This document shows positions 1 through 7,772 of a stretch of 22,490 nucleotides of DNA, one piece after another. Origin of the DNA: a virus. The stretch is from the IMG/VR virus record IMGVR_UViG_3300032308_001221, positions 1 to 22,490 of that record, one strand, 5' to 3'. The translations under genes and the position numbers were made by a program. Each line of letters starts with the position of its first letter. Position 1 is the stretch's first letter. The notes under the pieces are model-generated. The model saw only the letters and a program-made list of their open reading frames with translations. It was not told the origin of the DNA and did no database searches.

Positions 1-657
1 GCAAGAGTCAGACAAAAATACTGCTCACATGACTGCGCTCACCTAGCCGACCGAAACAGGCTGAAAGTAACTTGTGTTCGGTGCGGAGAGGTATTTGAGG
101 AAACTGCCTGCCGAGCCAACGCCCGACGTTTTTGCTCTTGGGCGTGCTGGCGGCCCGCGGCCCCAGCATGCAAGTGCCAGCAATGCGGAAAAGAATTCAA
201 GAGAAAGGCGCGCAAGCACGCATGGCAGGGCAAGAACAAATTTTGTTCTCGCGAGTGTGCGTGGGATCATAGATGGGGAGCCGACCGCCCGCGGAAAGCG
301 ACATCGGAGAAGGCGAAGCGGAGTTGGGCACAAAGGTCGAGGGCTACAACACTCAAGCACAGGTGCCGTTACTACGAATGCGAGTTTGATCCTGAGTGCA
401 CACGCGAGGCTGTTTGCGACCGAGACGGCTGGGTTTGCCAAGACTGCGGCGTTCGGTGCCACAAGGGAGAGTGGCGGATCGACAAGAAGACGCGAAAGGC
501 ATCCCCGCGAAACGCAGAGCACGATCACATCTGGCCGCTCTCTGTTCGCGGCGGGCCGGGCAACGTGATGCACAACTCTCAGTGCCTTTGCAGAAAGTGC
601 AACGGAAAGAAGCGGAATCGTCGCAAGGGACAGATGCGAATCAACCTCTCGGTGTGA
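1..657 (+). CDS. HNH endonuclease with tandem Cys zinc-finger motifs (5' partial)
   Basis: The frame is open from base 1 to TGA at 655-657 with no usable ATG near the left edge, so the start lies outside the window. Numbering codons from base 1, the N-terminal half carries repeated CxxC-type motifs: KYCSHDC, then CVRCGEVF with FCSWAC, then CQQCGKEF with FCSREC. These look like two to three small FCS-type zinc fingers. The C-terminal half is an HNH nuclease: C146, C149 and C153, the EHDHIWPL motif with H174-D175-H176, N188, H191, then C195, C197 and C200 of the zinc-binding knuckle. HNH proteins encoded next to terminases take part in DNA packaging and cleavage in many HK97-like phages, and the small terminase follows 3 bases later. 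A homing nuclease is the alternative but fits the position less well. The HNH call is firm; the packaging role is inferred. Confidence 0.85.
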   Translation, partial: ARVRQKYCSHDCAHLADRNRLKVTCVRCGEVFEETACRANARRFCSWACWRPAAPACKCQQCGKEFKRKARKHAWQGKNKFCSRECAWDHRWGADRPRKATSEKAKRSWAQRSRATTLKHRCRYYECEFDPECTREAVCDRDGWVCQDCGVRCHKGEWRIDKKTRKASPRNAEHDHIWPLSVRGGPGNVMHNSQCLCRKCNGKKRNRRKGQMRINLSV

Positions 658-660
658 ATT

Positions 661-1164
661 ATGGGAAGACGCGGACCACGACCGCAGCCGACAAGCCTCA
701 AGATCCTGCGCGGCAACCCCGGCTGCCGGCCGATCAACGCAGCCGAGCCGAAGCCGCCGGCCGATGGCATCGCGATGCCGCCGCATCTAGGCGAGATGGC
801 CGCGGCGAGGTGGCGGGAGTTGCTGCCGATGCTCCAGGCGACGCGAGTGATGACCCGGGCCGATGTCGAGGCGCTCGCCCGCTACTGCGACACATACGAG
901 TGGTGGCTTGCAGTGCGTGCAAAACTCAAGGCGGAAGGCGACACCTACCCGATCCTGAACGACGGCGGGCAAGTGAAGTACATCGCCCAGCGGCCGGAAG
1001 TTTCGATTGCCCACAAACTCGCGCAGCAGTTGCGGCAACTCGAAGCCGACTTCGGCCTCTCGCCGGCGGCTCGCGTCTCGTTGAAGGTTGAGTCGGATGC
1101 CCAGCAAGAGAGCACCATCGAAAAGTTCCTCAAGCTCAAGGTTGCCGCCAAGAAGGCAACGTGA
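661..1164 (+). CDS. terS: Terminase small subunit, P27 family
   Basis: This 167-residue protein begins MGRRGPRPQP, the usual opening of P27-family phage small terminases, followed by LKILRGNPG and a helical segment. The small subunit recognises phage DNA and regulates the large subunit during packaging. Mid-protein features include a DVEALARYCDTYEWW-like helix and a QRPEVSIAHKLAQQLRQLE segment, both typical of the family, and the length is normal. The ATG lies 3 bases after the HNH stop with no clear Shine-Dalgarno, which suggests translational coupling. Its end overlaps the start of the large subunit gene in another frame by about 68 bases. Family membership is recognised by recall of the conserved opening and helices; no similarity search was possible. 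Confidence 0.88.
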   Translation: MGRRGPRPQPTSLKILRGNPGCRPINAAEPKPPADGIAMPPHLGEMAAARWRELLPMLQATRVMTRADVEALARYCDTYEWWLAVRAKLKAEGDTYPILNDGGQVKYIAQRPEVSIAHKLAQQLRQLEADFGLSPAARVSLKVESDAQQESTIEKFLKLKVAAKKAT

Positions 1165-2728
1165 GGCGGTTCCCGGTTTTGAGTGGGACGAAAACGCCTC
1201 GTCGCTGGTGGTGAACTTCATCGAAGGCGTGTGCTGCCACACGAAGGACTCTCCGACCGCGAAGGCCGGCGAGCCTATGAAACTCCTGCGGTGGCACGTC
1301 GAAGACGTGATCGAACCGCTCTACGGGTGGAAGGTCAAAGGCGAGGACACGCGGAGATTCAGACTCGCCTACCTAGAAGTTCCGAAAAAAAACGCCAAGT
1401 CAACGCTCCTCTCATGCCTTTCTATCTGGCATCTCATCATGGAGGGCGAGGGCGAGCTCGGGTGTATCGCGGCGAAGGATCGCAACCAGGCGGCGATCAT
1501 CTTTGACGAGACGGCCGCGATGGTGAACCGCTCGCCGGAACTTCGACAGATGCTCGAAGTGGTGGACTCTCGCAAGACGATCGTCTGCGCCGCGACCGGG
1601 TCGAGTATGCGGGTGATTTCCCGCGATGCCGGGGCGGCAGAAGGCCCGTCCTACTCGTTCGTATTTTGCGACGAACTGCACGCCTGGCCCGACCGGCGTC
1701 TATTCGAGGCACTCCGCTACTCGGGCCGCTCCCGTCGAGCTCCGCTACTCGCGACGATAACCACGGCCGGCGACCGGCGGGACACGATTTGCTGGGAGCA
1801 GCACGAATACGCGGAGCAAGTCATCGCCGACCCAAAGTATGACCCGCGGTTCTACGGCAAGATTTTTGCGGCGCAGACGGGCGACGACTACTTCTCGCCC
1901 GCCGTGTGGAAGCGGTGCAATCCTGGCATGGGCATCACGATGACTGAGGAGGCGTTCGCCGCCGATGCCCAAGAGGCCCGCAACAAGAGCAGCAAGTTGA
2001 ACGGCTGGCTGCGGTACTCGCTCGGAGTGTGGGTAGAGAGTTCGCAGAGGTGGATCGACCCCGAGAAGTGGGCCGCTTGCTCCTCGCCCCCGCCCGAGCC
2101 GCTCGCGGGCCGGCGGTGCATCCTGGGCATGGACTTGTCGAAGAGCACCGACTTGTCGGCGTGCGTTGCGGTCTTCCCGAATGACGACGGGACGTTCGAC
2201 GTGGAGCCGATGTTCTGGGCTCCCCGCGATCTCATCATGGAGCGGGAGCGAACCGACCGGCAGCCGTTCCAGCACTGGGTCAATCAAGGCTGGATTCACG
2301 CGACAGACGGCAATGTGATCGACCACGCCGCGATTCGCGAATACGTGCTGGAATACGCCAAGACGCACCAAGTACAGAAGGTCTTGATGGACATCAGCGG
2401 TGCCGTCCAGTTGTCGGTGGAACTGCAAGGGGCGGGGCTGGACGTGGAATCATACGGACAAGGGTTTCGGCACATGAGCAGCCCCACGAAGCTCCTTGAG
2501 TCGCTGACGCTCCAGCAGAAAATCCGCCATGCGGGAAACCCAGTCCTGTCGTGGATGGCCGGATGCGTGACCGTGGAGACGAATGCGTTTGAAGACGTTC
2601 GCCCAGTGAAGAAGAAAAGCACAGGCCGCATCGACGGCATCGTGGCTCTCATCTTCGCCTTGGGCTACTGGGAAGCGAATAGCATCACCAACGCCGCCGG
2701 AAACGGCCCCGACTTGTTTTTCATATGA
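1097..2728 (+). CDS. terL: Terminase large subunit (ATPase-nuclease)
   Basis: This is the motor that translocates DNA into the prohead and cuts it. With the ATG at 1097 as residue 1 (543 residues), the ATPase domain has a Walker A-like PKKNAKST at about 96-103 and Walker B FVFCDE with D192 and E193. The C-terminal RNase H-like nuclease shows the expected three acidic positions: D346 in GMDLSKS, D432 in LMDISG and D513 in GRIDGI. Length is normal. A TTG three codons upstream (1088) is possible, but the ATG is preferred. The gene starts inside the small-subunit gene and its TGA overlaps the portal ATG (ATGA at 2725-2728), so the three packaging genes are translationally linked. The Ser/Arg-rich first 25 residues are probably a flexible or DNA-binding tail. 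Confidence 0.95.
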   Translation: MPSKRAPSKSSSSSRLPPRRQREAVPGFEWDENASSLVVNFIEGVCCHTKDSPTAKAGEPMKLLRWHVEDVIEPLYGWKVKGEDTRRFRLAYLEVPKKNAKSTLLSCLSIWHLIMEGEGELGCIAAKDRNQAAIIFDETAAMVNRSPELRQMLEVVDSRKTIVCAATGSSMRVISRDAGAAEGPSYSFVFCDELHAWPDRRLFEALRYSGRSRRAPLLATITTAGDRRDTICWEQHEYAEQVIADPKYDPRFYGKIFAAQTGDDYFSPAVWKRCNPGMGITMTEEAFAADAQEARNKSSKLNGWLRYSLGVWVESSQRWIDPEKWAACSSPPPEPLAGRRCILGMDLSKSTDLSACVAVFPNDDGTFDVEPMFWAPRDLIMERERTDRQPFQHWVNQGWIHATDGNVIDHAAIREYVLEYAKTHQVQKVLMDISGAVQLSVELQGAGLDVESYGQGFRHMSSPTKLLESLTLQQKIRHAGNPVLSWMAGCVTVETNAFEDVRPVKKKSTGRIDGIVALIFALGYWEANSITNAAGNGPDLFFI

Positions 2729-4869
2729 TCGCCAAATCCGAGCACCGTATCCTCTGGCTGCCCAACGAAGAGCGCATGTGGGACGACGAAGGCGGCGGCT
2801 CGCGAAACGCCGCCGGCGTGCGGATCGACTCCAGCAATGCCCACTCGGTCGCGGCGGTCTTCTCCTGCCTGCGGGTGATCGCGGAGACGGTGGCGAGCCT
2901 GCCGCTCCATGTGCTTGAGCGGACACCAGGGGGCGGCAAGCGGATCGCCCGCGAGCTCCCGCTCTACCGCCAACTCCACGCGCAGCCGAACGGCTGGCAG
3001 ACTTCGTTCGAGTGGCGAGAGCAGGCAGTCTTCCACATCGGGCTCTGGGGCGACGCGTTCTCTGAACTCAAGGCCGCGCAGATCGTGCCGCTGCACCCGA
3101 GCCGCATGAAGGTGGAACGGGTCGAGAACGGAAAGATTCGCTACAAGTTCCGCGAGGACAAAGGCACCGAGACGATCTACTCGAACGAGCAGATCCTCCA
3201 GATTCGCGGCCCGAGCGACGACGGCATCAACGGGATGTCGATTGTGGAAGAGTGCAAGGACGCGATCGCACTGGCCCGGGCTTGCGAGTTGCATGGGGCT
3301 CGCTTCTTCGCGGCCGGTGCCCGCCCCGGGTTTGTACTCTCGACTGACGGCAACCTGAACGCGGAGGCCCGCGAGTCGCTGCGGTCGCAGTGGGACCGGC
3401 GTCACGGCGGCGTCGGCAACTCTCATAACACGGCGGTGCTCACGGGTGGGCTCAAGCCCTACGAGATTCCGCAGAGCAGCAATAGCGATGCTCAGTTTCT
3501 TGAGCTTCGCCGCTACCAGTTGGAAGAGATCGCACGCCTCTTCCGGTGCCCCGGTCATCTGCTCGGCATCGGGGCCGGCAGCGCGCAAGCCGACATCGAG
3601 TTCGTGCAGCACACGATCCTCCCGTGGCTGCGTCGATTTGAGTCGGCGTTCATGCGCGACCTCATCGAAGACGACGATCGGTATCTGATCGAGTTCGACG
3701 TGCGCGGCCTCCTCCGCGGCGACTCTTCGAGCCGGTCGGCCTACTACCGGGCCATGTGGGACATCGGCGTTTTGAACACCGATGACATCCGCGAACTGGA
3801 GAACATGGACCCGGTCGAAGGCGGCGACGTTCGTTATCGGCCGCTGAACATGGGCACGCTGGGCGAGATGCCGACCGAAGGCGACGTGCTGGCCCAGCAA
3901 CAGCCGGGAAGCGGCATCGACGGCCAGGCGGTCGAAGGCGGGCTGGCCGCTGCGGCTGGCGAGCCGGTGGTGCCGGCGGTGCCGGGCGAGCCGGCAGAGA
4001 CAAGCCTCTCGACGGCCGAGGTCTCGTCGCTATTGACGGTGGTGAAGCAGATCACCGACGGGATGCTGACGGTGGACGCCGCTCGGGCGATCATTGCTGC
4101 GGCCTTCCCTGTGCTCTCTGCGGCCCGGGTCGAGACGATCCTGCAAGGCGTAGCGGTGAAGCAGGAAGAGCCGGCAGCACCCGCTCCCGTGCCGCAGACG
4201 CCGGCGGTCGGCCGCTCGCTAGAGGAGCGTGCCAAGCCGGGCAGTGTCTCCGAAGGCGACTTCGTGTCGTGGAATTCGTCGGGCGGTCGTGCCCGCGGGC
4301 GGGTCGATCACGTGATGGACTACGGCACGCTCGACGTGCCGGGCACCGACTTCAAGCTCGACGCGAGCGAGAAAGATCCGGCGGCCCTCATCACGGTCTA
4401 CGAACAGGTGGCCGGCGGCTGGAGACAGACCGACACGAAGGTCGGCCACAAGGTTCAGACGCTTACGAAGATCGACCCGCTGGCATCGCCGCCTGCGGAT
4501 TCGGAAGGTCGCTCGCTCCCCGAGTCGCGTGCCCTCACGATCAGTATGGACTTCGACCGCACGTTCGCGGCCGACCCGACCCTCTGGGGCGAGTTCGCCC
4601 GCAAGGCGGTCGCGGACGGGAACACGGTCGTGATGATCTCTCGCCGGCCCGAGCAGGACCGCCAGACGGTCGCCGAGACGCTGGGCGACTACGCCGACGC
4701 TTTCTCTCAGGTGCTCCTCGTGGGTGGCGACACGATGAAGGGGCACGCGGCCCAGGCGGCAGGCATCAGCGTAGACGTGTGGGTTGATGACAGCCCGCAG
4801 ACGATCACGCCCGCGAAGCCGTGCGGCGAGTGCGATGACAAGCCGAAGACGCGGAGCCGCAAGAAGTGA
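2725..4869 (+). CDS. HK97-family portal protein with C-terminal Tudor-like and HAD-fold domains
   Basis: Residues 1 to about 385 are a standard HK97-type portal, the dodecameric DNA entry ring of the capsid: VFSCLRVIAETVASLPLHV near the start, then GLWGDAFSEL, GIGAGSAQADIEFVQHTILPW and ENMDPVEGG. Family members are usually 380-480 residues; this one has 714. A low-complexity Gly/Pro/Gln linker (about 390-425) is followed by a helical segment (TAEVSSLLTVVKQITDGML), then a small beta domain at about 507-590 beginning GDFVSWNSSGGRARGRV that resembles a DUF2945/HVA1 Tudor-like fold. The last about 110 residues look like a HAD hydrolase: D609-F-D611-R-T613, S639, K672 and D688-D689, in the correct motif order I-II-III-IV. 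The portal call is certain, the HAD call good from motif order, the Tudor call tentative. What the extra enzyme acts on is unknown. The stop overlaps the next gene's GTG. Confidence 0.92.
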   Translation: MIAKSEHRILWLPNEERMWDDEGGGSRNAAGVRIDSSNAHSVAAVFSCLRVIAETVASLPLHVLERTPGGGKRIARELPLYRQLHAQPNGWQTSFEWREQAVFHIGLWGDAFSELKAAQIVPLHPSRMKVERVENGKIRYKFREDKGTETIYSNEQILQIRGPSDDGINGMSIVEECKDAIALARACELHGARFFAAGARPGFVLSTDGNLNAEARESLRSQWDRRHGGVGNSHNTAVLTGGLKPYEIPQSSNSDAQFLELRRYQLEEIARLFRCPGHLLGIGAGSAQADIEFVQHTILPWLRRFESAFMRDLIEDDDRYLIEFDVRGLLRGDSSSRSAYYRAMWDIGVLNTDDIRELENMDPVEGGDVRYRPLNMGTLGEMPTEGDVLAQQQPGSGIDGQAVEGGLAAAAGEPVVPAVPGEPAETSLSTAEVSSLLTVVKQITDGMLTVDAARAIIAAAFPVLSAARVETILQGVAVKQEEPAAPAPVPQTPAVGRSLEERAKPGSVSEGDFVSWNSSGGRARGRVDHVMDYGTLDVPGTDFKLDASEKDPAALITVYEQVAGGWRQTDTKVGHKVQTLTKIDPLASPPADSEGRSLPESRALTISMDFDRTFAADPTLWGEFARKAVADGNTVVMISRRPEQDRQTVAETLGDYADAFSQVLLVGGDTMKGHAAQAAGISVDVWVDDSPQTITPAKPCGECDDKPKTRSRKK

Positions 4870-5900
4870 TCGCCGTCTTTCGCCCAACGCGACCGGGCGA
4901 CGCCGACGCCGTGCTGCGGTGCGTGCGGATGCTCAAGGCCGTGCGTGCGGTGATTGAGCGACGCGCCTTTTGCCCGACGGGCAAGGGCGGCGGGGTGGAC
5001 AATTCCTGCGGGTCGAATAAGGGTGGTGGCGGTGGGGGGGCGGGCAATGCAGCCACAATCGGCAGCGAATCCGGTGCCGTAAGCCATGAACAAGCCAAAA
5101 GGGTTTTCCGAGGAGCGTCCGAAAAGGCTATCAGTCCAGACCACGGAGGCACACCAGAGCAAAAAGCAGAGCGCGCAGAGTTCAAAAAGCGCGTAGTTGA
5201 GGAGACGGTAAGCCGCGTGAAGGAGCGATTGTCGGAGGACGATGTGCCGGAAAGTCTTCTAAAAGCAATGCGATTTGATCGACCTGAGTATTCAGAGGGG
5301 TCGGCGGGCGGAGAGCAGAAAAGGACTGCGCTCGTTCGCGGGATGGTCGATCGGTGGGCGGATACTTCTGGCGACTCAGATCCACCCGCGGTCGGAGTGC
5401 AGCGAGCGATTGCTGCGGAACTCTCGCGAGAAATCCCGGACTTGAAGGATTCTGAGCTCAAGCATCTCGGCCAGTATGGGCGCAGGCCGATTTCTACTGA
5501 AGACATCTTGAAGGCAAGGCAGATCGAAACGCTTGTTGGCGAAAGCGGGGCTGTCAGGGCTGTTGTCAGAGCACAGTACGAGGCAACGCAGCAATACTTT
5601 AAAGAGCAAGGCATCAAGGAGTTGACTCTGCATAGAGGCTTTCATGCGCCGAACCTAAAGGAGTCCGACGACGCCGAGATTCTCATGCAGCCCGCTTCTA
5701 GCTTTTCCCTCAATCGCCGCACGGCCGAGATGTTTGCGAACGACATGGAGTACGCGTTCTCTGGGCTCGCCACCGTGACCGTCCCAGTAAGTCGCGTCTT
5801 CTCCACGCCGGCCACCGGGTTCGGTTGCCTGCCAGAACAGGAAGTTGTCGTGCTGGGCGGGAAGGTGCGTGGCAAACTCAAGGTGGGCGGCAAGAAATGA
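4866..5900 (+). CDS. Putative ADP-ribosyltransferase-fold protein (R-S-E type) with N-terminal Cys/Gly motif
   Basis: Read from GTG 4866, which overlaps the portal stop (GTGA), this is 344 residues; an in-frame ATG at 4929 is a possible alternative start. The N-terminus has C36 and C48 bracketing PTGKGGGVDNS, then SNKG and a glycine run. The middle (about 60-250) is charged and helical. The last about 90 residues carry the three ADP-ribosyltransferase signatures in order: R257 in LTLHRGFHAP, S278-S281 in PASSFSLNRRTAEMFA, and the E324-x-E326 pair in PEQEVVVLGG, followed by the chain end, as in arginine-type R-S-E toxins. Such enzymes move ADP-ribose from NAD+ to a protein target. Sitting between portal and protease it could be a virion-packaged effector, analogous to ADP-ribosyltransferase domains on phage MuF-type head proteins. 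Target and activity are unknown; the fold call rests on motifs only. Confidence 0.68.
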   Translation: MIAVFRPTRPGDADAVLRCVRMLKAVRAVIERRAFCPTGKGGGVDNSCGSNKGGGGGGAGNAATIGSESGAVSHEQAKRVFRGASEKAISPDHGGTPEQKAERAEFKKRVVEETVSRVKERLSEDDVPESLLKAMRFDRPEYSEGSAGGEQKRTALVRGMVDRWADTSGDSDPPAVGVQRAIAAELSREIPDLKDSELKHLGQYGRRPISTEDILKARQIETLVGESGAVRAVVRAQYEATQQYFKEQGIKELTLHRGFHAPNLKESDDAEILMQPASSFSLNRRTAEMFANDMEYAFSGLATVTVPVSRVFSTPATGFGCLPEQEVVVLGGKVRGKLKVGGKK

Positions 5901-7231
5901 CCGTGTCAATAAACATTGACGAGGATCTGCGGAATGCAGACTGGGTCAAGAAATCGAATGACAGGATTTCGTTCCTGGCTTCCGTAAAACCCGCCGCCCG
6001 CGCATGGTGCAAAGGCGCATCCCCGCCGGATAACTCATGCCCTCCATCGAATAAGGGCAAGGGCGGAAAGGGCTCTGGCGGCGGTGGTGTTAAAGGAAAG
6101 AGCAAGGGCGACAAAGGCGGAAAGGGCTCGAAGGGACGCAAGTCATCGAAGGGTTTTGATCCCGACAAGTCTTCTGCCGCGATCGTGAAGAAACTTGCGT
6201 CTGTGGATGCGAAGGTCGAGAAGAAGATTAATGCGGCTACGAAGAAAGAGGAAAAGGCAAAGGCCGCCACCGCCACGGCGTTCGACAAGATACGTTCGTT
6301 TGATACGGCGTGGGTTGCCGCTAGAGATGCGCTTGATAAAGATCCTGGCAACGCATCAAGGAAGCGAGCGCTTGATCGGATAAACAAGCAAATGCAGGCT
6401 GCGGCAGAGGCACACGCAAAGAACAAAGATGCGTATCAGACCGCAAGACAGCAGCGAGAGCTCGCCGTACAAGATCGAGCCAAGGCAGGCCGCGAAGTGT
6501 TGCGTCAAGAAATATCTCGGGAGATTCTGGAGATCGCAGGCACAGACGGCCTCGCGACCATCTACGAATCATCTAAGGCGACAATCCAGAAGACTCACGC
6601 CGACAGGCTCAAGAAAGTCAGAAACCCGGAGGCCAGGAGCCGAGTGGCAGACGCCTACGCTTTCATGCTTGAGCACACCAACCCGGCTATTCACGCTGGG
6701 GCGTTGCAGCCGAAGCTCTCGATGCGTGGCAATGTTCGGGCCTATGCAAAACGCGGCGGTTTTGACAGCGAGACGTTTGAGCCTACCGGAGCTCCAGAGG
6801 TCGTTGTTTCCTCCCGTGAGTCGCCGAGCGTGATCGCCCATGAGATCGGGCACTGCGTTGAGTACAACCCGGAAGCTACCCGACTGGCTCAAGAGTTTAG
6901 GTCGCGACGCACCGCCGGGTCGCAGGAGGTTTCGTTTCGCAGCAAGTTTGGCCGCGGATACAAGAGGGACGAACGCGGTGCACCCGACGATTTCAAGAAG
7001 GCGCACCTTGCCGCCGGGTATGACGAGAAGGAAGCAGATCACCGTGCGCACTACACCGGAAAGCGATACGCAAGCGGCAGCACCGAAGTGATTTCGATGG
7101 GCGTCGAGTTGCTCAAGAAAGATCCGGCCGCGTTTGCCAAATCTGACCCTGAATGGTTTGCCTTCACTACTGGCATAATGACGGGACGGCTACTGAACGA
7201 GTCCAGGCAAAAGAAAAAGGCGCGAGCGTGA
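5897..7231 (+). CDS. Putative HExxH zinc metallopeptidase with N-terminal Cys motif and Lys/Gly linker
   Basis: The start is placed at ATG 5897, which overlaps the previous stop (ATGA), giving 444 residues; reading further upstream would only add translation of the preceding gene's end in another frame. Layout: residues 1-50 with C38 and C48 around a DNSC..SNKG motif matching the upstream protein; a Gly/Lys/Ser-rich disordered stretch (about 50-95); a long Ala/Lys/Arg-rich helical region (about 95-230) likely to be coiled; then a C-terminal domain with H315-E-I-G-H319, a gluzincin-type zinc site, and a plausible third ligand E397 in GSTEVISMGVE. The very basic linker could bind DNA inside the head. 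I propose a peptidase-like effector or a morphogenesis factor; the substrate is not inferable. The motif spacing supports the catalytic assignment, but the family is not identified. Confidence 0.62.
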   Translation: MTVSINIDEDLRNADWVKKSNDRISFLASVKPAARAWCKGASPPDNSCPPSNKGKGGKGSGGGGVKGKSKGDKGGKGSKGRKSSKGFDPDKSSAAIVKKLASVDAKVEKKINAATKKEEKAKAATATAFDKIRSFDTAWVAARDALDKDPGNASRKRALDRINKQMQAAAEAHAKNKDAYQTARQQRELAVQDRAKAGREVLRQEISREILEIAGTDGLATIYESSKATIQKTHADRLKKVRNPEARSRVADAYAFMLEHTNPAIHAGALQPKLSMRGNVRAYAKRGGFDSETFEPTGAPEVVVSSRESPSVIAHEIGHCVEYNPEATRLAQEFRSRRTAGSQEVSFRSKFGRGYKRDERGAPDDFKKAHLAAGYDEKEADHRAHYTGKRYASGSTEVISMGVELLKKDPAAFAKSDPEWFAFTTGIMTGRLLNESRQKKKARA

Positions 7232-7494
7232 AGGCTGTTATCACCGCCGGCGAGACCGTGATCGAACTGTCGGAATCCGCTTCCGAGACGGGACCGCGTT
7301 TCCTTGTCTCTGGTCGCATCTCGCCACAACTGAAGGCCGCGGTTGAGTCAACGGTGGAGGCGGCCGACGCGGCGTATGACTCGCCTGCCTACGGCACTCG
7401 GATCGGCTGGGCGGCATCTAGCGTCGCGGATTCCTTGGGCGGTGAGTTTGTGATTGAAGACGAACCGCCAGAAGAAGACGGGGTCGTGTACTGA
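7228..7494 (+). CDS. Small acidic protein of unknown function
   Basis: From GTG 7228, overlapping the upstream TGA (GTGA), this gives 88 residues; its own stop overlaps the next ATG. It is rich in Glu, Asp, Ala and Ser, ends in an acidic tail (EDEPPEEDGVVY), and has no membrane segment or cysteine. I do not recognise a family. Position directly after two toxin-like genes and the acidic character allow the idea of an inhibitor or immunity partner for the basic metallopeptidase, but small acidic phage structural accessory proteins are equally likely. The overlaps at both ends and the uninterrupted frame support it being a real gene. No individual regulation is visible. Confidence 0.7.
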   Translation: MKAVITAGETVIELSESASETGPRFLVSGRISPQLKAAVESTVEAADAAYDSPAYGTRIGWAASSVADSLGGEFVIEDEPPEEDGVVY

Positions 7495-7772
7495 TGGCCG
7501 CTCGCTATGACCACATCGACTTCACGCCGCCGGCTGGTGTCCGCGACGAAGCCGCGAAGGGTCTCGCGTGGCGCAGCGAGTACGGCCGGGGCGGCACGGC
7601 GGTCGGCATCGCTCGGGCTCGCGACCTCTCGAACGGCGCGACGATCTCGCCCGAGACGGCCCGCCGCATGAAGGCGTATTTCGACCGCCATGAAATCGAC
7701 AAGCAGGGAAAGGGCTACCGCCCAGGCGAAGAAGGTTGGCCGTCGGCCGGCCGCATCGCCTGGGCGCTTTAA
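7494..7772 (+). CDS. RHEVDK/WGGD-domain phage protein, apparently truncated by an in-frame TAA
   Basis: This 92-residue product opens YDHIDFTPPAGVR and continues GLAWRSEYGRGGTAVG, RARDLSNG, YFDRHEIDKQGKGY and PSAGRIAWAL. I recognise this from memory as a conserved small phage domain found beside, or fused to, prohead proteases and head proteins; its function is unknown. Homologues as I recall them run on through a WGGD motif and a WANK..KQM helix. Here TAA (7770-7772) falls right after IAWAL, yet the same frame continues LWGGDPGQDWANKLVKQM (7773-7826) straight into the prohead protease reading frame. The encoded domain is therefore cut about 18 residues short, or is finished by readthrough. 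Relative to the remembered family, codons CTT-TAA look like a 6-base insertion before CTA-TGG. The protein presumably acts in head assembly. Confidence 0.75.
   Translation: MAARYDHIDFTPPAGVRDEAAKGLAWRSEYGRGGTAVGIARARDLSNGATISPETARRMKAYFDRHEIDKQGKGYRPGEEGWPSAGRIAWAL

Noticed and set aside
74-568. Plus-strand frame of 164 codons inside the HNH region
   Set aside because: The zinc-finger and HNH motifs are in a different frame (frame of base 1); this one gives Arg/Ala-rich noise.
1-657. HNH gene as a homing endonuclease in an intron
   Set aside because: It sits directly before the terminase genes with normal spacing, the usual place for packaging HNH proteins, and no intron or split gene is visible.
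2665-3900. Long minus-strand frame of 411 codons opposite the portal gene
   Set aside because: It is the antisense shadow of a clear portal gene in GC-rich DNA and has no recognisable domain.
5034-5040. G7 run in the ADP-ribosyltransferase gene as a phase-variation switch
   Set aside because: Seven Gs within a Gly-codon-rich linker are expected from composition; there is no independent sign of switching.
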